NCBI GenBank assembly: GCA_030635995.1
Contig: DAOVXU010000104.1
Location: forward strand, 1 to 6,213
Origin: Arcobacter sp.
Lineage (GTDB): Bacteria > Campylobacterota > Campylobacteria > Campylobacterales > Arcobacteraceae
Direction: 5' to 3'
Length of the DNA: 6,213 bases
Position numbers and translations under genes: made by a program. Within the stretch, counting starts at the first letter, position 1. Each line of letters begins with the position of its first letter. Positions 6,117 to 6,213 of the stretch are shown one piece after another. Under the pieces are notes generated by a model that made no database searches, was not told the DNA's origin, and saw only the letters and a list, made by a program, of their open reading frames with translations.

Positions 6117-6213
6117 ATGTATATAAAAAATAAAGTGAGTGAGCATAAATTTATAGTATTATTATTTATGAGTATAATATTTGTGGGTTGTACTAGCAAA
6201 ATGCAATCTAATA
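6117..6213 (+). CDS. Putative lipoprotein, N-terminus only (3' end outside window)
   Basis: The frame is open from ATG at 6117 to the window end, giving 32 codons. It starts with a basic segment (M-Y-I-K-N-K ... H-K), then a hydrophobic core F-I-V-L-L-F-M-S-I-I (12-21) and F-V-G-C, with C25 as probable lipidation site. Thr and Ser follow the cysteine. Phe at -3 of the lipobox is less usual than Leu but tolerated. GGAG (6106-6109) lies 7 nt before the ATG. The earlier ATG at 6112 is followed by a stop after four codons and is rejected. The function cannot be told from this piece. It follows another lipoprotein gene but has its own promoter. Confidence 0.75.
   Translation, partial: MYIKNKVSEHKFIVLLFMSIIFVGCTSKMQSN

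Noticed and set aside
6112..6126. ATG at 6112 as start of the last gene
   Set aside because: It reads Met-Lys-Cys-Ile-stop. The ATG at 6117 gives an open frame with a lipoprotein signal.
1..6213. Minus-strand genes, tRNA, CRISPR or mobile elements
   Set aside because: Plus-strand genes cover nearly all of the window. No regularly spaced repeats, transposase motifs, terminal repeats or tRNA-like folds were seen in the 70-nt and 119-nt spacers.

Overview
The window is strongly AT-rich (by eye well under one third G+C). Every gene I can support lies on the plus strand. The gene order clpS-clpA-aat, the AT bias and TATAAT-type promoters point to Campylobacterota. The very low G+C and the style of the Crp-like regulator suggest the Arcobacter group (Arcobacteraceae). 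That placement is an inference, since no rRNA or marker gene is present.

Bases 1-3012 are an N-degron operon. It holds the last 27 codons of clpS (adaptor that recognises N-terminal Leu/Phe/Tyr/Trp), complete clpA (double AAA+ unfoldase, 748 aa) and complete aat (leucyl/phenylalanyl-tRNA-protein transferase, 223 aa). Aat attaches Leu or Phe to proteins with basic N-termini, ClpS delivers them and ClpA unfolds them into ClpP, which is not in this window. The genes are tightly packed: 9 nt between clpS and clpA, and none between clpA and aat. A single-domain-pair Crp/Fnr-type regulator (3033-3629) follows 20 nt after aat and may be read through from it.

A new transcription unit begins at 3630-3699. 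This spacer holds a well-formed sigma70 promoter (ATGACA, 17 nt, TATAAT) overlapped by two inverted repeats. It drives a 765-aa lipoprotein of unknown function (3700-5997) with a clear lipobox, a domain containing a TPLTT motif and loosely repeated D-F-N segments. The lipoprotein ends in a 33-bp perfect palindrome that includes its stop codon and probably acts as a terminator.

The last spacer (6022-6116) is unusually structured for its size. It has two TATAAT boxes, each enclosed by an inverted repeat. The larger repeat is a 40-bp imperfect palindrome centred on the extended -10 box of the best promoter. It is followed by the start of a second, truncated lipoprotein gene (6117 to the window end).

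The protein genes of the first half are ordinary housekeeping functions. The parts worth a second look are the uncharacterised lipoprotein and the palindromic promoter regions on both sides of it. I see no tRNA, rRNA, CRISPR array, insertion sequence or supported minus-strand gene, and no convincing evidence of a wholly new system.
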